DNA of 64,000 nt from Luteococcus peritonei (GTDB taxonomy: Bacteria > Actinomycetota > Actinomycetes > Propionibacteriales > Propionibacteriaceae): positions 124,001 through 188,000 of the forward strand of contig NZ_BAAAIX010000026.1 of assembly GCF_039526385.1 (NCBI RefSeq), given 5' to 3'. Positions 1 through 10,317 of this stretch are shown piece after piece. The notes beneath the pieces are model-generated. The model saw only the letters and a list, made by a program, of their open reading frames with translations, made no database searches and was not told the origin of the DNA. The position numbers and the translations under genes are program-made. How positions within the stretch are numbered: position 1 is the first letter of the stretch; every line of letters starts with the position of its first letter.

Positions 1-194
1 CGGCGGTGGCCTATCTGCTCTACCAGCAGGGGCTGCGCAGCATCGACGCCGCGACCGCCTCCACCGTCGCGCTGGCCGAGCCGATGGTGGCCAACCTGCT
101 GGCGGTCCTGGTGCTGCACGAGCCCTTCACCGTGGTGATGGGCCTGGGCGTGCTGCTGGTGCTGGCGGGGCTCGGCCTGCTCAGCCGGGCCTGA
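1..194 (+). CDS. EamA/DMT-family transporter, C-terminal end (partial)
   Basis: The reading frame is open from the left edge to a TGA at 192-194, so only about the last 63 residues are visible. They form two hydrophobic segments separated by a short polar turn with the wording LAEPMVANLLAVLVLHEP, which is typical of the last helices of EamA (drug/metabolite transporter) proteins. These are ten-helix inner-membrane exporters of small metabolites; the substrate cannot be read from this part. The gene is convergent with purC, with about 35 bp between the stops. Confidence 0.75.
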   Translation, partial: AVAYLLYQQGLRSIDAATASTVALAEPMVANLLAVLVLHEPFTVVMGLGVLLVLAGLGLLSRA

Positions 195-230
195 GCCCGG
201 CACCCCGGGCAGTCCGGACGGCCCCGGCCG

Positions 231-1133
231 TCAGGCGGGAAGCTGCAGCTCGGTGCCGGTGAGGCGTCGGTAGGCGTCCAGGTAGCGCTCGCGGGTGGCG
301 CGCACCACCTCGGCCGGGAGCGCCGGCGGGGCCTGGTCGCCGTGGCGGTCCCAGCCCGAGGAGCGGGTCAGCCAGTCACGCACGTACTGCTTGTCGAAGC
401 TGTCCAGCGTTCCGCCGGGCTGCCAGGTGGTGGCATCCCAGAAGCGGGAGGAGTCGGGGGTGAGCACCTCGTCGGCCAGCACGATGGTGCCGTCCGCGCG
501 CCGGCCGAACTCCAGCTTGGTGTCGGCCAGGATGATGCCGCGCTCGCGGGCGATCTGCTCGGCGCGGGCGTAGACCGCCAGGGTGAGGTCGCGGATCTGC
601 TCCCCCAGCTCGACGCCGGTGGTGGCGCACATGGTCTCGAAGTCCACGTTCTCGTCGTGCTCACCCATCGGCGCCTTGGTGGCGGGGGTGAAGATCGGCT
701 CGGGCAGCCGGGAGCCGTCCTGCAGCCCCGCGGGCAGCGGGATGCCACAGACCGTGCCGCTGGCCTGGTACTCGACCCAGCCGGAGCCGGTCAGGTAGCC
801 GCGGGCCACGCACTCCACCGGGATCATGTCGAGCTTCTCGCAGACCAGCGCCCGGCCGCGCACCTGTTCGGCGGCCGCGGCGGGCAGCTCGGTGGCGGGA
901 TCCGCGGACAGGACGTGGTTGTCGGCCACCTCGCGCAGCTGGTCGAACCACCACAGCGAGAGCTGGGTGAGCACGACGCCCTTGTCGTCGATGCCGGGCT
1001 CGAGCACGAAGTCGTAGGCCGAGATGTTGTCGGTGGCCACCATCAGCATGGCGTCCGGGCGCTCCAGCGCGTAGAGCTCGCGGACCTTGCCGGCATGGAT
1101 CAGGGGCAGCTGCAGGGAGGAGTACTGGCTCAC
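231..1133 (-). CDS. purC: Phosphoribosylaminoimidazole-succinocarboxamide synthase (SAICAR synthetase)
   Basis: Joins aspartate to CAIR with ATP in de novo purine synthesis, in the cytoplasm. The 300-residue length fits the longer PurC subgroup. Visible family marks are the N-terminal GKVRELYAL nucleotide loop, DNISAYDFVLEPGIDDKG, the ARGYLTGSGW block and DEVLTPDSSRFWD near the end. The start is a GTG at 1131-1133. A TAGAGT -10 box ends 6 nt before it, so the transcript is probably leaderless, which supports this start. Two other purine genes, purB and purD, lie 6-8 kb away on the same strand, so the pathway genes are scattered rather than in one operon. Confidence 0.96.
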   Translation of the reverse strand: MSQYSSLQLPLIHAGKVRELYALERPDAMLMVATDNISAYDFVLEPGIDDKGVVLTQLSLWWFDQLREVADNHVLSADPATELPAAAAEQVRGRALVCEKLDMIPVECVARGYLTGSGWVEYQASGTVCGIPLPAGLQDGSRLPEPIFTPATKAPMGEHDENVDFETMCATTGVELGEQIRDLTLAVYARAEQIARERGIILADTKLEFGRRADGTIVLADEVLTPDSSRFWDATTWQPGGTLDSFDKQYVRDWLTRSSGWDRHGDQAPPALPAEVVRATRERYLDAYRRLTGTELQLPA

Positions 1134-1139
1134 GCAGAC

Positions 1140-1145
1140 ACTCTA
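1140..1145 (-). promoter_or_regulatory. -10 box of purC (leaderless)
   Basis: TAGAGT on the minus strand, separated by 6 nt from the GTG start of purC. This is the same arrangement as at several other genes in the window. No Shine-Dalgarno sequence can fit between them. Confidence 0.6.
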
Positions 1146-1213
1146 GGGGCGCGCGGGCGTGCGGTTCGGCGCGCCCACACAGCGACGATGGTTCGGGCGG
1201 TCGCCGGGTCGGA

Positions 1214-2128
1214 TCAGGCCGGGGCGGGCTCGGTCTCGGGCGGGACGCTCGCCCACTCCCAGCTCATCATGTGCACCGCGGCGGGGCAGTCCACCTTCAC
1301 CACCTGGGCGGCGCCCTCGCTCAGCGTGACCTCCAGGGCCTCCTCGTCCGCGGTCTCCGGCCCACCGCCGCTGGCCGAGGTGTAGCTCACCACGCGCGCC
1401 GGCGGGTCATCGAGGGGGAACTGCACCTCCAGCACCAGCTCGGACAACTTGTCCATCATGACGCCGAAGGAGGTGGTGCCGGAGGGGTCGGGCGCCAGCG
1501 TGGTCATGTACTCCAGCATCAGGTACTCGCCCAGCCGCAGGGGCCGGGTCAGGTGCATCTCGGTGAGCACCAGCTCCTTCTCGGGCACCTCGGTGACGGC
1601 ACCCGCGACGCAGTTCGACAGCCCGTGCACCTCCTGCTGGACGCCCGGCTCCATGGTGGAGACCACCGGGAAGGAGGCGGTGCCGGCCTTGGTGCACTGC
1701 ACCACCTGGCGCACCAGCTCGGAGCTGGGGCTGCGGTCAGGCGCCATGCCCATCACGATGTGGCTCGAGTGCTTGCGCAGGTACTGCGAGCTCTGCCCGG
1801 CGCGGGCCAGCAGCTCGGAGACCGGCTGCGGCAGGGGTGTGGGGCCACCCACCGAGGAGGCGCGCCGCTTCACCGGGTTGGCCGGCGCCACCTGCACCAG
1901 GGCGCCCGGCGGCATGTTGAGCACCCGCTCCAGGGCGCTCAGGGTGCGCTGCGAGTGCGCCCGCGTGGGGTGGCTGCGGCCGTTCTGCCAGTAGCTCAGG
2001 GTGGCGACGCTGACCGTGACGCCGTGCTGCTCCAGGCGCCGTCGGATGCTGTCCAGCGTCAGCCCGCGCTCACGGATCGCCTGCCCCAGCACGGAGGCGA
2101 AGTCGGCGGAGGACTCGTCGTCCTGCAT
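1214..2128 (-). CDS. XRE-family helix-turn-helix regulator
   Basis: A 304-residue protein with a Cro/CI-type helix-turn-helix in the first ~80 residues (LSYWQNGRSHPTR in the recognition region), then a linker and a ~190-residue C-terminal region of no recognised family. In that part there are WEW and LMLEYMTTL stretches and acidic residues but no membrane segment. It probably represses or activates transcription in response to an unknown signal. The ATG at 2128 is preceded by a GGGGGGAT Shine-Dalgarno-like stretch. It lies divergently from the branching-enzyme gene, so it could control that gene, but nothing in the sequence proves it. Confidence 0.75.
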   Translation of the reverse strand: MQDDESSADFASVLGQAIRERGLTLDSIRRRLEQHGVTVSVATLSYWQNGRSHPTRAHSQRTLSALERVLNMPPGALVQVAPANPVKRRASSVGGPTPLPQPVSELLARAGQSSQYLRKHSSHIVMGMAPDRSPSSELVRQVVQCTKAGTASFPVVSTMEPGVQQEVHGLSNCVAGAVTEVPEKELVLTEMHLTRPLRLGEYLMLEYMTTLAPDPSGTTSFGVMMDKLSELVLEVQFPLDDPPARVVSYTSASGGGPETADEEALEVTLSEGAAQVVKVDCPAAVHMMSWEWASVPPETEPAPA

Positions 2129-2508
2129 GCGATCCCCCCCAATCGTTTGTCAGCTGCAACCATGTTCCCGCCGTCGGTGCCTGCCCACAAATCCTTCCGG
2201 GAAGCTCCCATCGCGCCGGTCCCGATCGGGTTGCCCGAGGACCGGCCGAGCACTCCCCGACGCGGCCGGGTACCGGCTTTGCTCTGCCAGCAACGAATAT
2301 GGCACGCGGCCGACCAGCACCGGGGCCGTCCCAGATGGAGCCACCGTTAACTCTTCACAGCGGACGCGCCGAGGCGCTGTGGGCCGAACCCGGGTCGGCA
2401 GGGCCCGGCGTCACGTACCCTGTTGCACGATCAACATCTCAGCACCCCGCACCATCTCAGATCAGCGCCACGCGCGCGGCGCCGCGCACAATCCACGAAG
2501 GACACTGC
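2129..2508. other. 380-bp divergent intergenic region
   Basis: No convincing gene is present between the XRE regulator and the GH13 gene. A possible -10 (TACCCT, 2416-2421) lies ~90 nt before the GH13 start, leaving room for a short 5' leader. The reading frame of the GH13 gene stays open upstream to 2299, but that part has poor protein-like composition and no Shine-Dalgarno sequence. Confidence 0.4.
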
Positions 2509-4293
2509 ATGTCGAACCAGGAGCACGTCGCCGGAATGGGCGCCATTGCCACCCAGGAGGGCGTCGCCTTCCGCGTCTGGGCCCCGCACGCCAGCAGCGT
2601 GTCGGTGATGGGCAGCTTCAACGAGTGGCACAACGACGCCGACCTGCTCACCGCCGAGGACAGCGGCTACTGGTACGGCTTCGTGGCCGGCGCGAAGGTG
2701 GGCGACGAGTACAAGTTCCACCTGGTCAACGGCGAGATGCAGCTGGACAAGATCGACCCCTACGCCCACCAGGTGACCAACTCGATCGGCAATGGCATCG
2801 TCTACGACCACTCCGCCTTCGACTGGCAGGGCGACGACTTCCACTGCCTGCCGCACAACGAGCTGGTGATCTACGAGCTCCACGTCGGCTCCTTCACCTC
2901 CCCCGACGGCGGCCTGGGAACCTTCTCCTCGCTCACCGAGAAGCTGGACCACCTGGTGGACCTGGGCATCAATGCCATCGAGCTGATGCCGGTGATGGAG
3001 TTCGCCGGCGACCGCTCCTGGGGCTACAACCCCGCCCACGTCTTCGCCGTCGAGAGCGCCTACGGCGGCCCGGACGGGCTCAAGACCTTCATCCGTGAGG
3101 CCCACAAGCGCGGCCTGGCGGTCATCGTCGACGTGGTCTACAACCACTTCGGCCCCAGCGACCTGGACCTGTGGCAGTTCGACGGCTGGAGCGAGAACGA
3201 CAAGGGCGGCATCTACTTCTACAACGACTGGCGCTCCTCCACCCCCTGGGGCGACGCCCGCCCGGACTACGGCCGCGGCGAGGTGCGCCAGTTCATCCGC
3301 GACAACGCCTTCATGTGGCTGCGCGACTACCACGCCGACGGCCTGCGCTACGACATGACCGCCTACATCCGCAGCAAGGACGTCGGCGCCAACGACATCC
3401 CCGAGGGGATGGCGCTGATGGCCTGGATCAACAGCGAGCTGCGCAAGGAGTTCCCCAGCGAGATCCTGATCGCCGAGGACATGCTCAACGACCCCAACAT
3501 GGTGGGCGAGGGCGAGGGACAGGCCAACTTCCACGCCCAGTGGGATGCCGCCTTCGTGCACCCGGTGCGCCGTCTGCTGGCCGCCTACAACGACTCCGAG
3601 CGCTCGCTGCCCGAGCTGCGCGGCGCCATCGAGCACAACTACGACGGACATGCCTTCAGCCGCGTGGTCTACACCGAGAGCCATGACGAGGTGGCCAACG
3701 GCAAGGCCCGCACCGTCGCGGAGGTGAACCCCTACGACCAGCAGGGCTGGTATGCCACCAAGCGCGCCACCCTGGGCACCATGATCGCTCTCACCACGCC
3801 GGGCATCCCGATGATCTTCCAGGGACAGGAATTCCTGCAGGGCGGCTACTTCTCCGACGAGATGCCGCTGGACTGGAACCTCAACGAGACCTACCAGGGC
3901 ATCGTGGCGCTGCACCGCGACGTGATGCGGCTGCGGCGCAACTTCGACGACGACACCCGTGGCCTGCGCGGGCAGGGCCTCAATGTCTTCCACGGCAATG
4001 ACGACTTCAAGGTGATGGCCTGGCACCGCTGGGATGCCCACGGCACCGGTGACGACGTCGTGGTGGTGGTCAACGCCTCCGGCGAGACCCGTGGCAACTA
4101 CCGCATCGGCCTGCCGGCCGGTGGCCTGTGGGAGCTGAAGTTCAACTCCGACGCCCCGCTCTACTCGCCCGACTTCGGTTCGGCGGAGGCCTACGACATC
4201 GGCGCCGAGGAGCAGGGCCAGGACGGCTTCGACCACTCCGGCACCCTGAACATCGCCCCCTACTCCATGCTGGTCTACAGCTGGAAGGGCTGA
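2509..4293 (+). CDS. glgB: GH13 alpha-glucan branching enzyme-like protein (CBM48 + alpha-amylase domain)
   Basis: A 594-residue cytoplasmic glucan-active enzyme. Residues ~10-110 form a CBM48/early-set domain (GVAFRVWAPHASSVSVMG), followed by a GH13 barrel. Catalytic residues can be placed: nucleophile Asp282 (GLRYDMTAYI), acid/base Glu323 (LIAEDML) and transition-state Asp393 (TESHDEVAN). The region IELMPVMEFAGDRSWGYNP is typical of GlgB and of the related trehalohydrolase TreZ. The short form resembles bacterial branching enzymes, but TreZ-like activity cannot be excluded. The start at 2509 is chosen because GAAGGA lies 6 nt upstream and the CBM48 domain begins just after it. No other glycogen gene is adjacent. 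Its stop is 1 bp from the stop of the convergent lipoprotein gene. Confidence 0.85.
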   Translation: MSNQEHVAGMGAIATQEGVAFRVWAPHASSVSVMGSFNEWHNDADLLTAEDSGYWYGFVAGAKVGDEYKFHLVNGEMQLDKIDPYAHQVTNSIGNGIVYDHSAFDWQGDDFHCLPHNELVIYELHVGSFTSPDGGLGTFSSLTEKLDHLVDLGINAIELMPVMEFAGDRSWGYNPAHVFAVESAYGGPDGLKTFIREAHKRGLAVIVDVVYNHFGPSDLDLWQFDGWSENDKGGIYFYNDWRSSTPWGDARPDYGRGEVRQFIRDNAFMWLRDYHADGLRYDMTAYIRSKDVGANDIPEGMALMAWINSELRKEFPSEILIAEDMLNDPNMVGEGEGQANFHAQWDAAFVHPVRRLLAAYNDSERSLPELRGAIEHNYDGHAFSRVVYTESHDEVANGKARTVAEVNPYDQQGWYATKRATLGTMIALTTPGIPMIFQGQEFLQGGYFSDEMPLDWNLNETYQGIVALHRDVMRLRRNFDDDTRGLRGQGLNVFHGNDDFKVMAWHRWDAHGTGDDVVVVVNASGETRGNYRIGLPAGGLWELKFNSDAPLYSPDFGSAEAYDIGAEEQGQDGFDHSGTLNIAPYSMLVYSWKG

Positions 4294-4294
4294 G

Positions 4295-4933
4295 TCAGGC
4301 GCTCCACTTCCACGAGGAGACCACCGGCCCGAAGATCTCAGCCATCTTCGCGTCGGTGGTCTTCTGGTTCGCGGCGAAGGTGATCACGTAGGTGTCCTGG
4401 CCGTGGCTCACCACCCACTGCTCGGTGTGCCAGGTGAGCTTGCCCTGGGTCATCTCACCGCGCAGCCGCAGGGTGCGCGAGCCGTCCAGGGAGGTCTCGG
4501 GCAGCACCACCACGCCGGTGGCCCCGCTGCCCTCCAGCTCCTCCTTGAGAAAGTCGGCGAAGCCGGTACGGCCCACCATGTCCGCCACACCGCTGGAGAG
4601 CACGGTGAAGTAGCTGGCGAAGCCGTCGGAGTCGGTGGCGTCCTGCACCGCCACGTCGAAGCCCGCCTCGGGTTGCGAGCTGCGGATCTGCTGGGTGATG
4701 TCGGCCCAGCCGGCGGGCAGCTTGAAGCCATAGCCCTTGCCGGTGACCGGGCTGCCGGTGGCCGGGGTGGTGAGCCAGATGTTGGGCTGCACCGGGCCGG
4801 AGCTCACGGCCTGGGCGCTCGGCGTCGCGGCCGGGGAGCTGCCCTGCTGAGCACTGTCCTGGCTGCAGGCCGACAGGGTGAGGCATCCGCCCAGCAGCAG
4901 GACGGCGGGCAGCAGCAGGCGAGGATGGCTCAT
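4295..4933 (-). CDS. Lipoprotein, paralogue of the next gene
   Basis: A 212-residue predicted lipoprotein: signal peptide with lipobox LSAC near residue 22, a short Ser/Ala/Gln-rich linker, then a ~150-residue domain starting around WLTTPATGSPVTGKGYGF. The mature domain lines up with that of the neighbouring gene at 5004-5771 (shared TTPATG, GYxF/Y, xPxGW, DSDGFA/DTDGFA, QWxVSxGxxTYVxTF, PxVSSWKW), so the two are tandem duplicates. The function is unknown; it acts on the outer face of the membrane. ATG at 4933 is preferred because a TAGCAT -10 box sits 6 nt upstream, which would give a leaderless mRNA. The upstream ATG at 4939 would fall before the likely transcription start. Confidence 0.75.
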   Translation of the reverse strand: MSHPRLLLPAVLLLGGCLTLSACSQDSAQQGSSPAATPSAQAVSSGPVQPNIWLTTPATGSPVTGKGYGFKLPAGWADITQQIRSSQPEAGFDVAVQDATDSDGFASYFTVLSSGVADMVGRTGFADFLKEELEGSGATGVVVLPETSLDGSRTLRLRGEMTQGKLTWHTEQWVVSHGQDTYVITFAANQKTTDAKMAEIFGPVVSSWKWSA

Positions 4934-4939
4934 GGCCAC

Positions 4940-4945
4940 ATGCTA
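4940..4945 (-). promoter_or_regulatory. -10 box of the 4295-4933 lipoprotein gene (leaderless)
   Basis: TAGCAT on the minus strand, 6 nt before the ATG at 4933. It separates the two tandem lipoprotein genes into independent transcripts. Confidence 0.5.
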
Positions 4946-5003
4946 GGGGCCCGGCGGGAGGATCTCCCACCGGGCCCCGTGGCACGGGAACGTGCTGGCT
5001 GGA

Positions 5004-5771
5004 TCAGGCGGTCCACTTCCAGCTGGACACGATCGGGCCGAAGGTCTTGGTCATCAGCGGATCGGTGCTGTTCTTGCCGTCGGAGAAGGTGAGCACGTAG
5101 GTCTCCTTGCCCTGGCTGACCAGCCACTGCTCGGCGGAGTTGCCCTGCATGGTGACCTTGTAGCGCACGGCCGGGGCGCCCTGCAGGGTGGTGGCGGGCA
5201 GCTCCTTGATGCCGGTGCCGCCCTGGGCCTCCAGCTGCTCCCTCATCTTGTCGAAGGCCTCAGGATCCTTGGCCAGGTCCGCGATGCCGGTCTTGATGAC
5301 ATTGATGTTGGCGGCGAAGCCGTCGGTGTCACCGAAGTTGGCCACCACGGTGTCCATCTTGGCGGCATTGGCGCCGGCCTGCTTGCGGGCGTCCTTCCAG
5401 CCCTTGGGCACGACGTAGGTGTAGCCGCTGCCCTTGATGGTGGTGCCGGTGGCCGGGGTGGTGGCCCAGACATTCTTGCCGCCGGCGGCGGCAGAGCTGC
5501 TGGCGGCCGGGGTGGTGGCGACGGCGGAGGCGCTGTCCGAGGCAACGGCGGAGGCGCTGTCCGAAGCGGCGGGCGAGGCGCTCTCGGTGGACGAGGAGGT
5601 GCTGCTGGCCTCGCTGCTGGCGGCCATGCTCGGGCTGCTCGTGGAGGTGCTGGTGCTGGTGGAGCTGCTCTCGGTCTTGTCGGAGCCGCCGCAGCCGGTC
5701 AGGGCCAGGGCCGCGATGCCGACGGCGACAACGGGGAGGCGCACGATGGAGGTCAGGGAGGTCTTGGTCAT
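5004..5771 (-). CDS. Lipoprotein with Ser/Thr/Ala-rich linker
   Basis: A 255-residue predicted lipoprotein. The signal peptide ends in lipobox LTGC, followed by a ~70-residue low-complexity linker of Ser, Thr, Ala and Glu (including a tandemly repeated DSASAVA unit, nt ~5520-5570), then a ~150-residue domain paralogous to that of 4295-4933 (NVWATTPATG, YTYVVPKGWKD, FGDTDGFAANI, GPIVSSWKW). The linker would hold the domain away from the membrane in the thick cell wall. The C-terminal domain is not a family I can name. No enzyme motif is visible. Confidence 0.75.
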   Translation of the reverse strand: MTKTSLTSIVRLPVVAVGIAALALTGCGGSDKTESSSTSTSTSTSSPSMAASSEASSTSSSTESASPAASDSASAVASDSASAVATTPAASSSAAAGGKNVWATTPATGTTIKGSGYTYVVPKGWKDARKQAGANAAKMDTVVANFGDTDGFAANINVIKTGIADLAKDPEAFDKMREQLEAQGGTGIKELPATTLQGAPAVRYKVTMQGNSAEQWLVSQGKETYVLTFSDGKNSTDPLMTKTFGPIVSSWKWTA

Positions 5772-5860
5772 GGCGAGATCCTGTCACGCACCGGTGTCAG
5801 GGTCCCAGCCCATCACAGGAAGTTCAGCCAACGGCGAGCGCCGGGGTGCCTGACCCTCTC

Positions 5861-6676
5861 CTAGGCGGTGTCACAGGCCTGTCGCACCGCTGACCCGAGA
5901 TCTCCCCCGTTGCTGAGCAGCGCCGCCACCAGCGCTCCGTGGAAGGCGTCGCCGGCACCGAGGGTGTCGACGGCCTCGACGGTGGGCGGTCGGTGACGGC
6001 CGGCACCCACCGGGTCCTGGTGGAGCACCTCGCCGGCACCGTCGGTCATCACCGCGGCAGTGGCGCCCGCGCGCAGCACGTGCTCCACCGCACCCGCGAG
6101 GTCGGTGCCCAGCCCCGCGGCGTAGTCGGCGGAGCCGGCCACCACGTCGATCCAGCTCAACCAGCTCTCCGCGGCGGGCTTCACGCTGCCGGCGTCGAGC
6201 ACCAGCAGGCAGTCGGTGTCGGCCACCTGGCCCAGGGCCATCCCGGCGGCGACGGGATGGTGGCCGTCGAGCAGCAGGGCATCGGCGCGCAGCACCGCCT
6301 GCCGGGCCGGCTCGGTGAGCGGCAGCCGGCTGGTCAGGGCGCTGGTGGAGAAGACGGTGCGGGTGCCGTCGGGCTCCACCAAACAGGTGCTGGTGGGCAC
6401 CTGGAAGCCCTGCGGCGCCAGGTCCACGATGCGCACGCCGTGGGCCACCAGGTCGGAGCGGCACAGCTCCGCGATGGGTGATCCGCCCAGGCCGGTGACC
6501 AGGGTGGCCTCGCCCAGCAGGGCCGCGGCGGTCACGGCGGCATTGGCCGCCGGTCCCCCGGCGGTCAGCTCGGTGGACTCCACCACGGACTTCGCGCCCC
6601 AGGCCGGGCGCGCGGACACCCGCTGCACCACGTCGAGGGTGGTCAGCCCCAGGAAGACCGCCCGCGCGCCGGCCAC
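5861..6676 (-). CDS. PfkB-family carbohydrate kinase
   Basis: A 271-residue ribokinase-like kinase. It has the N-terminal GGPAANAAVTAAALLG glycine-rich region and the C-terminal PfkB signature VDTLGAGDAFHGALVAAL, whose Asp is the catalytic base. It phosphorylates a sugar or nucleoside with ATP; the substrate is not recognisable. The start is GTG at 6676, 6 nt beyond the stop of purB, and both genes run on the same strand. It is therefore probably translated from the purD-purB transcript, which would fit a nucleoside or ribose substrate, but this is inference from position. Confidence 0.8.
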   Translation of the reverse strand: MAGARAVFLGLTTLDVVQRVSARPAWGAKSVVESTELTAGGPAANAAVTAAALLGEATLVTGLGGSPIAELCRSDLVAHGVRIVDLAPQGFQVPTSTCLVEPDGTRTVFSTSALTSRLPLTEPARQAVLRADALLLDGHHPVAAGMALGQVADTDCLLVLDAGSVKPAAESWLSWIDVVAGSADYAAGLGTDLAGAVEHVLRAGATAAVMTDGAGEVLHQDPVGAGRHRPPTVEAVDTLGAGDAFHGALVAALLSNGGDLGSAVRQACDTA

Positions 6677-6682
6677 GGCGGC

Positions 6683-8121
6683 TCAGAGCACCTGGCCGGG
6701 GCGGTAGGCCGCCGCCTCGGGGTGCGCGGCCACCAGGCCGGCCACCCGCTCGGCCACGCGCTGCACCTGCGCGCCGGCATCACCGGTGAGCTGCAGCGGC
6801 TCGCTGACCAGGGCGGCCAGCTCCTCGCGGGACAGCCGCAGGCCCGGCTCGGCAGCCAGCCGGTCGAACAGGTCATTGTCACGCCGCCCGGTCTCGCGCA
6901 TCTCGAGTGCGGCGGCCACCGCATTGGTCTTGATCGCCTCGTGGGCCTCCTCGCGGCCCACGCCCTTGCGCACCGCAGCCATCATCACCTTGGTGGTGGT
7001 GAGGAAAGGCAGGTAGCGCTCCAGCTCGGCGTCGATCACGGCCCCGAAGGCGCCGAAGTCGGCCAGCACGGTGAGGAAGGTCTCGAACATGCCGTCCAGT
7101 GCGAAGCAGGCGTCGGGCAGGGCGATACGACGCACCACCGAGCAGCTCACGTCACCCTCGTTCCACTGCACGCCGGACAGGCCCTCGGTCATGGCGACAT
7201 AGCCGCGCAGGATCACGTTGAAGCCGTTGACACGCTCGCAGGAGCGGGCGTTCATCTTGTGCGGCATGGCCGAGGAGCCCACCTGGCCGGGCTTGAAGCC
7301 CTCGGTGACCAGCTCGTTGCCGGCCATCAGGCGCAGCGTGGTGCACAGGCTGGAGGGGCCGGCCGAGGCCTGGTAGAGGGCGCTGACCGCGTCGAAGTCG
7401 AGGCTGCGCGGGTAGACCTGGCCCACCGAGTCGAGCACGGTGGCGAAGCCGAGCTTCTCGGCCACCCGTCGCTCCAGCTCGGCGAGCTTGGCGGTGTCGC
7501 CGCCCAGCAGGTCCAGCATGTCCTGGGAGGTGCCCATCGGGCCCTTGATGCCGCGCGCCGGGTAGCGCTGCACCAGCTCGGCGATCCGACGCTCCGCGAT
7601 CAGCATCTCATCGGCGGCGGAGGCGAAGCGTTTGCCCAGGGTGGTGACCTGGGCGGCCACGTTGTGGCTGCGGCCGGTGACGGCGCGCTCGGTGTACTGC
7701 ACGGCCAGGTCGGAGGTCATCGCCAGGGCGGCGACCAGGCGCTCACGCAGCAGCGTGAGCGAGGCCAGCACCTGCTGCTGCTCGACGTTCTCGGTCAGGT
7801 CGCGCGAGGTCATGCCCTTGTGGATGTGCTCGTGGCCGGCCAGCGCGTTGAACTCCTCGATGCGCGCCTTCACGTCGTGACGGGTGATCCGCTCGCGGGC
7901 GTCGATGGAGGCCAGATCCACCTCGGTGAGGTGGGCGCGGTAGTCGGCGATCACGGCATCCGGGTCGTCGCCACCGAAGTCGACGCCGAGGTCGCGCTGC
8001 GCCTCGAGCACGGCGATCCACAGCTCGCGTTCGGCGATGATCTTGTTCTCGGGCGACCAGATCGCGCGCATCGCCTGCGAGGCGTAGCGGGTGGCCAGGA
8101 CATTGGGAACGCTCACTGTGC

Positions 8122-8125
<4 letters not shown>
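6683..8125 (-). CDS. purB: Adenylosuccinate lyase
   Basis: A 480-residue fumarase/aspartase-superfamily lyase that cleaves SAICAR to AICAR and adenylosuccinate to AMP, releasing fumarate. The signature loop GSSAMPHKMNARSCE carries the catalytic Ser. The N-terminal SRDLTENVEQQQ and TGRSHNVAAQVTTLGKR blocks (catalytic His region) are intact, and the length is normal. The start overlaps the end of purD by 4 nt, indicating translational coupling. Confidence 0.95.
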
Positions 8126-9393
<1,268 letters not shown>

Positions 9394-9400
9394 GCGGCTG

Positions 9401-9406
9401 AGCCTA
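9401..9406 (-). promoter_or_regulatory. -10 box of purD (leaderless)
   Basis: TAGGCT on the minus strand, 7 nt upstream of the GTG start of purD, with no Shine-Dalgarno sequence between. Confidence 0.55.
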
Positions 9407-9443
9407 GCGGGGCCGCGGCGTGGTGCGGGCGCGGTCCGCGGCC

Positions 9444-10142
9444 TCAGCCGACGCGCACCGGCTCGCGCTCGTCGAGCTGCTCATCGGCGGCACGGGTAAC
9501 GTCGTCCTGGCTGGCATCCTCCTGGGAGGCGTCCTCGCCGGAGGCAGGGCCGCCGGAGCGCTGGCGCAGCCGGCTGACCACGAACCAGGCGGCGGCCGCC
9601 AGCACGAGCGCCACGACCACGTTCTGCACCTGGCCGACCCAGCCCTCCACCACGGTCCAGTTGGCGCCCAGCTCGTAGCCGGCGAAGATCAGCAGGCTGT
9701 TCCACAGCAGGGATCCCAGCGTGGTGCACAGGGTGAAGGGGACGGCCCGCATGCCGTGCAGGCCGGCGGGCACCGAGATCAGCGAACGCACTCCGGGCAC
9801 CATCCGGCCGAAGAAGACGGCCTTGTCACCATGGCGGTCGAACCAGGCCATCGCCGTGTCGATGTCGCTCTGCCGGGTGAGCGGCAGCTTGTCGACGATG
9901 TGGCGCAGCCGGGCCTCGCCGAGCACCTGGCCCAGCCAGTAGAGCAACCAGGCACCGACCACCGAGCCGAGGGTGGTCCAGGCGATGGCGGCGGCCAGTG
10001 AGAAGTGCCCCTCGGCGGCGGCGAAACCGGCCAGCGGCAGGATGACCTCGCTGGGGATCGGCGGGAAGATGTTCTCCAGCGCCACGGCGAGCGCGGCGCC
10101 GGGGGCGCCGATGGCCGTCATCAGGCGCATCAGCCAGTCCAT
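9444..10142 (-). CDS. DedA-family membrane protein
   Basis: A DedA/SNARE-associated membrane protein, an undecaprenyl-phosphate or phospholipid flippase/transport family. The typical DedA wording ALENIFPPIPSEVILPLAGF lies at the start, FFGRMVPGVRSLISVPAGLHGM in the middle, and a final hydrophobic segment with a charged tail rich in Glu/Asp follows. The start at ATG 10142 (MDWLMRLM, GGGGAC just upstream) gives 232 residues. The frame is open further up to 10256, but only from a TTG codon and with non-conserved sequence, so the exact start is uncertain. Confidence 0.85.
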   Translation of the reverse strand: MDWLMRLMTAIGAPGAALAVALENIFPPIPSEVILPLAGFAAAEGHFSLAAAIAWTTLGSVVGAWLLYWLGQVLGEARLRHIVDKLPLTRQSDIDTAMAWFDRHGDKAVFFGRMVPGVRSLISVPAGLHGMRAVPFTLCTTLGSLLWNSLLIFAGYELGANWTVVEGWVGQVQNVVVALVLAAAAWFVVSRLRQRSGGPASGEDASQEDASQDDVTRAADEQLDEREPVRVG

Positions 10143-10317
10143 CACCGTCCCCACGACATCGGTCGACAGCAGCGTCGGCAGCGATACGGCGGTGTGGGCG
10201 TCTACAAGCACGATGAACCTGTCGTCGGAGGTTTGTTGACGCTTCAACGCTAACAAGCCGGCCGGGACCGGGGCCCGCCGCGCTCAGCGGACGCCCAGTC
10301 CCTCACCGACCAAGAGG

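Noticed and set aside
2431..4236. A 601-codon open frame antisense to the GH13 gene
   Set aside because: Shadow frame; the plus strand has catalytic residues and a ribosome site, this frame has none.
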